This document shows, one piece after another, positions 60,146 through 64,000 of a stretch of DNA of 64,000 nucleotides. Positions within the stretch are counted from its first letter, which is position 1. Each line of letters starts with the position of its first letter. Under the pieces are notes generated by a model. That model worked only from the letters and a program-made list of their open reading frames with translations, did no database searches and had not been told where the DNA came from. Origin of the DNA: Apricaphanius iberus (taxonomy: Eukaryota; Chordata; Actinopteri; Cyprinodontiformes; Aphaniidae); NCBI GenBank assembly GCA_028564705.1, contig JAPXFQ010000387.1:248001-312000 (forward strand), in the 5' to 3' direction. The position numbers were made by a program, and so were the translations under genes.

Positions 60146-60310
60146 ATGCCTGGAACTCACTGCTGCGTTAAAAACTGCTCTAGTACCACACATTTAACTA
60201 CCCTAGCCAACCCAGAACCGGGTGATCATCCCCCAACACAAAAACCTGGTGCCATAGACTCTATGCCTGGTACAGTATGTGTCATTGGGCTAAAATCAAA
60301 TTACAACTAA
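60146..60310 (+). pseudogene. Possible THAP-like N-terminal fragment (54 codons)
   Basis: The frame begins MPGTHCCVKNCSSTTHLTTL. Start-MPG with closely spaced Cys is reminiscent of the C2CH beginning of THAP domains found in fish transposon proteins. The rest is not recognisable, and the frame ends without the later Cys/His ligands. This is weak evidence. Confidence 0.25.
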
Positions 60311-60468
60311 ATACCTAAACATACGGTACAGAGCTTTAGCCTACATCAAAACATGTTTGAAACGTTTGTGTATATTGAACATCTAGTCACAATATAGTGT
60401 TTACGAAGTAGTCGCAGTAAATTACTTCTGAAGGCATTGCCCTGGCAACCGATAGTGTCTCCTTACCA

Positions 60469-60720
60469 TAGACTGTAAAAAAGACTGGACAGCGCCTCCT
60501 CACTCCTCCCCGTTTACCAGAATAACACACTTTCATGGGGGAATTCGTGGCGGATTCACAGACTCCTCCTCCCCAGTTCTGACGAAGCATGTTCCTAAAA
60601 AGGGCATGGGGCGGAATCTTCACTGTAGACTCTGCCATCGTGGGGCGTGTATGGGCGTGTAGTTCGGTTGTAATTGCACCCATTCTGCTCCTGCATCTTT
60701 AGCTCTGATGCTAAACTTGG
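60469..60720. repeat. 'catagactgtaa..gactggacagcgcc' repeat
   Basis: Related to the motifs at about 22893 and 41620. It is widely dispersed in fish genomes and has no coding capacity. Confidence 0.45.
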
Positions 60721-60736
60721 CTAGCTAAGCTAAAGG

Positions 60737-60799
60737 ATGCCTGACTGCTGCTGTATCTGCGCTCCTCTGACGGTTCTCCTATTTCTCAAACCTCAAAAG
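60737..60799 (+). other. Possible first exon of a Cys-rich protein
   Basis: An ATG at 60737 opens MPDCCCICAPLTVLLFLKPQ, and the frame reaches a good GT donor (aaaag|gtaaga) after 63 bases. It could be the first exon of a THAP-type transposon gene or a host gene that continues beyond, but no following exon was found. Confidence 0.2.
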
Positions 60800-62281
60800 G
60801 TAAGAACTAGTGACTTGAAATAAGTATTAAAATGTAGTGTTACTATAATTAAAGTCCAACGAAACAGCCTGTCAATCACAGTCCGGCCCCCTCATTAATT
60901 ATACAAGATTTCAAAAAATTATCTTACGAAAACCAACCTGGTGCCTATTTTTTTGATGAGCCCAGCGTTATCAGGGAGAATATGTAGCCATTGAAAGTTT
61001 TTTAAAAATGGGCACCAGGCATCAAAGTTGTTTTTAACGTGTCTAAAGTCCAATGCTTTTCAATGGGGGCCTAGTGGCCAAATTAAGGTACTACAGCAAT
61101 GGAGGAGCAATGTCGGCCTCCGTGGTATGCGGTCACAAAGCAGAGCAACCAGCGGCCATTGCTCCTTACATTATGGCTGATCAACTCAGACTCCGCCCAA
61201 ATAGGCACGTGACTCCTTATTCTCAAAATTCACCAACCGCCTCTTCCACGCCTTGTTTTTGCGACATGGCTGAACCGCAGACGACCAACCCTGTATCCGA
61301 ATTCCCCTACTATGCCTACTGTTAGTAGGCGAAAATTTAGTAAGCGAGCGATGTAGTACATCTGAATCTCTAGTATGGACTGTCCAAGTAGGCATAAAGT
61401 TCCCGGATGTGTACTACCGCCACAGTGAAATCTGATGTATGCTACGCTATCTCACAATGCAGCAGAAGCCCCAAAATCGTAGAAGAGTGATGTCAGCCAT
61501 GGGGAGCCTAAGTCACGCCCTTCTACTTCCGGTCCATGGGTCCCCAAATGCGAAAAAAATTAATGAGAGTCAATGGAGCCAATAAAGTTATTTTCTTATC
61601 CCGTTTGAAATGCGGCGTGGATGTCCGTGAATTTTAAAAACTAATTTTGATGCACAGAAAACGCTGATTTTCGACCGGAGGTAAAAGTTACTTTAGGTTT
61701 TGTGTAAAAACACTTGGCGGACTACAACTGCAGAAGAAGAAGAGTAAGGGCCGTAGCCTCCAGGACCAAGAAAGGAGCATTAAACACGGAGAAAACCACT
61801 ATAAATCTGACCATGTGGAAAGTAGCAGCTATGTCGGGGGTAAAGCAATCAGTGGAGTGAGAGCCAGCATGGGGGAGAAGCTCTACAAGCTCTAGTTGAG
61901 TGTTTTACGTGCTATAGCTAGTGCTAGCTCCTTTTAGCAACTTCTGATTTGTAGGCATTTTAAATGCGAATTTTTACAATCAAATGAATCCCAAATCACT
62001 TGACAAACAGTCGAAACGTACATCGTTAGTTATCATTTAGATCGAATTACAACATATGTGTGATTCAGAACGTAAAACGAAGCAGACCAGAAAATAACTT
62101 TTATCGCACCATTGACTTCCATTCATTATTTTTCCGGTTTGGAGACCCACGGGCCGACCGGAAGGGGAGGAAACTTGGGCTCCCAATGCCGAGGACGGGA
62201 CCACAGGTGACGTAATGTATCGTAAACATCCTGCTAAATTGGTAGAGCAGTACGTCCGATTTCATGCCTACTACCCACTCG
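60800..62281. other. Repeat-like intergenic sequence, no gene supported
   Basis: The text contains several teleost repeat phrases (for example 'gtcaatggagccaa', 'cttatcccgtttgaaatg') and short frames with no domain. Nothing else is supportable. Confidence 0.4.
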
Positions 62282-62289
62282 TTTGCTAT

Positions 62290-62869
62290 CAGTGTTGGGC
62301 AAGTTACAAAGAAATTGTAATATATTTCACATTACTAGTTACAATGTCAAAAATGTAACATGTTTGCATTACATATTACAGTCTCAAAAATGTAACTGAG
62401 TTACACTACTTTAAGTTACTTTTGGCAAAACATCTTAAATAAAAAATAAAATTAAGTCTCTAGCTCCTTTGCATGCCTTCTATTTCATGGTAATGTTTGT
62501 TAAATCTAATCAAAAGAAGGTGCTGAAAGTACTCATCACAAAGATGGTTGACAAAGATTAGATGTCTGAAGTCTTACAGCAGATCGTTAGGAAAACAGTG
62601 TGAATAATGTTTAAATGTACAGTCGGATCTTTTTGTGATTCTCTGAGGATTTAGTTTTGCGCAACAGGAAGTGGATCTTGTTCTACCGTATCCAACTTGA
62701 TTTGGTCTGTTTTTTTTTTTAAAAGCAATTGTAACTTGAGTTACTGACATTGTAACTAGTAATATATTTCTGTATATTTAGTAAGTAATGCATTACATTA
62801 CTCAGTTACTGAAAAAAGTAATATATTCCTGTAACTAATTACTTTTGTAATACATTACTCCCAACACTG
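62290..62869. mobile_element. hAT-type non-autonomous element, 580 bp, intact ends
   Basis: Terminal repeats cagtgttggg / cccaacactg are perfect over 10 bases and extend imperfectly. The 8-bp duplication tttgctat is perfect (62282-62289 and 62870-62877). The interior is 'gttac/gtaac'-rich and non-coding. A relative sits at 28941-29630. Confidence 0.93.
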
Positions 62870-62877
62870 TTTGCTAT

Positions 62878-63500
62878 GCAGTACTTACTGGATCAACGGG
62901 CAAGAAGTAGCTACTAGCAGTATGTAGTAAATTACTATAGAATTCGGATGCAGGGCCAGATTGTTAAAAAGAGGAACTTCACTAGCAGGAAATGGGTCAC
63001 AGGCAGACCCAGCTCCATGGTGTGTCTTATGTGCGCTTGGAAGGGAGGGTTATTAGATGCTCCGACAACCTTTGTCACCTAAAGCATGGCATGCAGTCAT
63101 TCATTGTTATATTACACAGCTGGTGGCCAGAACACCCAGTATGGATAGCATCTGCAGTGGGACTGGTATGACACCGCGGTGAAGTTAGTTTTAAGTTGGA
63201 TATTCAATAGACATTCGTTTCATTAAAGCGGAGACTCCCTCCAATGTCTCACCGACAGCTGAACTCATGGAGCGGATACATCGCGGCCAAAGGCTCTGTT
63301 CTGAAGGCGGTGGTTTCGGTTAGGGACCGTTGTTAAATTTCTCTACATCAAAGACAATAAATCAATAGGCTGACATATGCGATCTGCTGACAAAGTTACC
63401 CCAAAATATTTCTAAGTTGTTGAGCGAAACCCGATGAATATGACGCATCGATTTATTAAAAAATTAAAATGTATTATATTTAATTTTAATATTTTACTGT
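62878..63500. other. Intergenic sequence, nothing recognised
   Basis: No open frame or transposon end found. It becomes strongly A+T-rich toward the satellite. Confidence 0.5.
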
Positions 63501-63529
63501 AATGTTATTTCAACAATTTCAACAAACAT

Positions 63530-64000
63530 AATATTTTATATTCATATTTTACATATGAATATAAATATATTCATATTCATATAAATATAATAAAACTGAA
63601 TATTTTTCATATTCAGTTTTCTTCAATAGCTTCCAGGTCATGTGACCAATTGACACCAAATAGGTGTTAGTGTCCTGATACATCTAAAGAACCAGACACC
63701 ACAATTTATTAACAACTTGAACACAAATATTTTATATTCATATTTTACAGGAATATTTGGGAGTTTTCTTCGATAGCTTCCAGATCATGTGACCAAGTGA
63801 CACCAAATAGGTCTTAAAGTGTCCTGATACATCTAAAGAACCAGACACAATTGATTTCCGAATTGAACACACATATTTTATATTCATATTTACAGTAATA
63901 TTTGGGAGTTTTCTTCAATAGCTTCTACATTATGTGACAAAGTGACACCAAATGGGTCTTAAAGTGTCTTAGTACATCTAAAGAACCATACACAGCAATT
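63530..64000. repeat. Tandem satellite, unit about 145-149 bp, running off the window
   Basis: The landmark catctaaagaacc occurs at 63681, 63830 and 63975, giving periods of 149 and 145. Other shared landmarks are 'ttttatattcatat', 'ttttcttc(a/g)atagcttc' and 'gtgacaccaaat'. At least three copies are in the window and the array is cut by its right edge. Confidence 0.85.

Noticed and set aside
1..64000. CRISPR arrays, operons or phage systems
   Set aside because: The window is eukaryotic, with spliced genes and fish transposons; the only regular tandem array is the 145-149 bp satellite.

Overview
The window is vertebrate nuclear DNA, almost certainly from a teleost fish. It holds one recognisable host gene with GT/GC-AG introns, set in A+T-rich sequence dense with fish-type transposons: a Rex3/RTE LINE, L2/Rex1-like LINEs, a DIRS tyrosine-recombinase retrotransposon, Tc1/mariner elements, many small hAT-type elements with 8-bp target duplications, and a tRNA-derived SINE. 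There are no operons, phage genes or CRISPR arrays.

The host gene is llgl2 (lethal giant larvae homolog 2), a cell-polarity scaffold, on the + strand. I could place 25 coding exons from the ATG at 14401 to the TGA at 56455. Every splice phase closes, giving a 3021-nt reading frame (1006 residues). The exons include the basic segment phosphorylated by aPKC (serines at about 643, 647 and 651). A splice acceptor just upstream of the start codon (14376) implies at least one further 5' non-coding exon, which I could not find. The 3' UTR follows 56455. Two introns (1 and 9) appear to use GC instead of GT donors.

Region by region: 1-14376 is upstream or first-intron DNA made largely of transposons. 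It includes a hAT-like element interrupted by a 5'-truncated Rex3, several small hAT elements, LINE fragments on both strands, an LTR-like insertion and a G+C-rich repeat block. From 14377 to 21696 the first 13 coding exons are closely packed. From 21697 to 56455 the remaining exons are separated by large introns swollen by insertions: intron 13 (5.1 kb, hAT element), intron 15 (7.3 kb, hAT within LINE within Tc1, a SINE, and an unexplained membrane-type ORF), intron 17 (7.2 kb, a near full-length decayed DIRS), intron 20 (5.8 kb, a near-complete Tc1-like element and further terminal-inverted-repeat elements) and intron 24 (3.1 kb, an antisense L2-like LINE).

From about 57700 to the end I see no host gene. 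There are a small Rex3 fragment, remnants resembling a deleted DNA-transposon gene, a LINE fragment, two possible THAP-like mini-ORFs, a clean 580-bp hAT-type element and, at the right edge, a tandem satellite of about 145-149 bp.

No wholly new biological system is evident. The best leads are the G+C-rich block with long frames on both strands, the membrane/coiled-coil ORF in intron 15, the DD37E-spaced Tc1 element, the paired GC-AG introns and the multi-level nested insertions.
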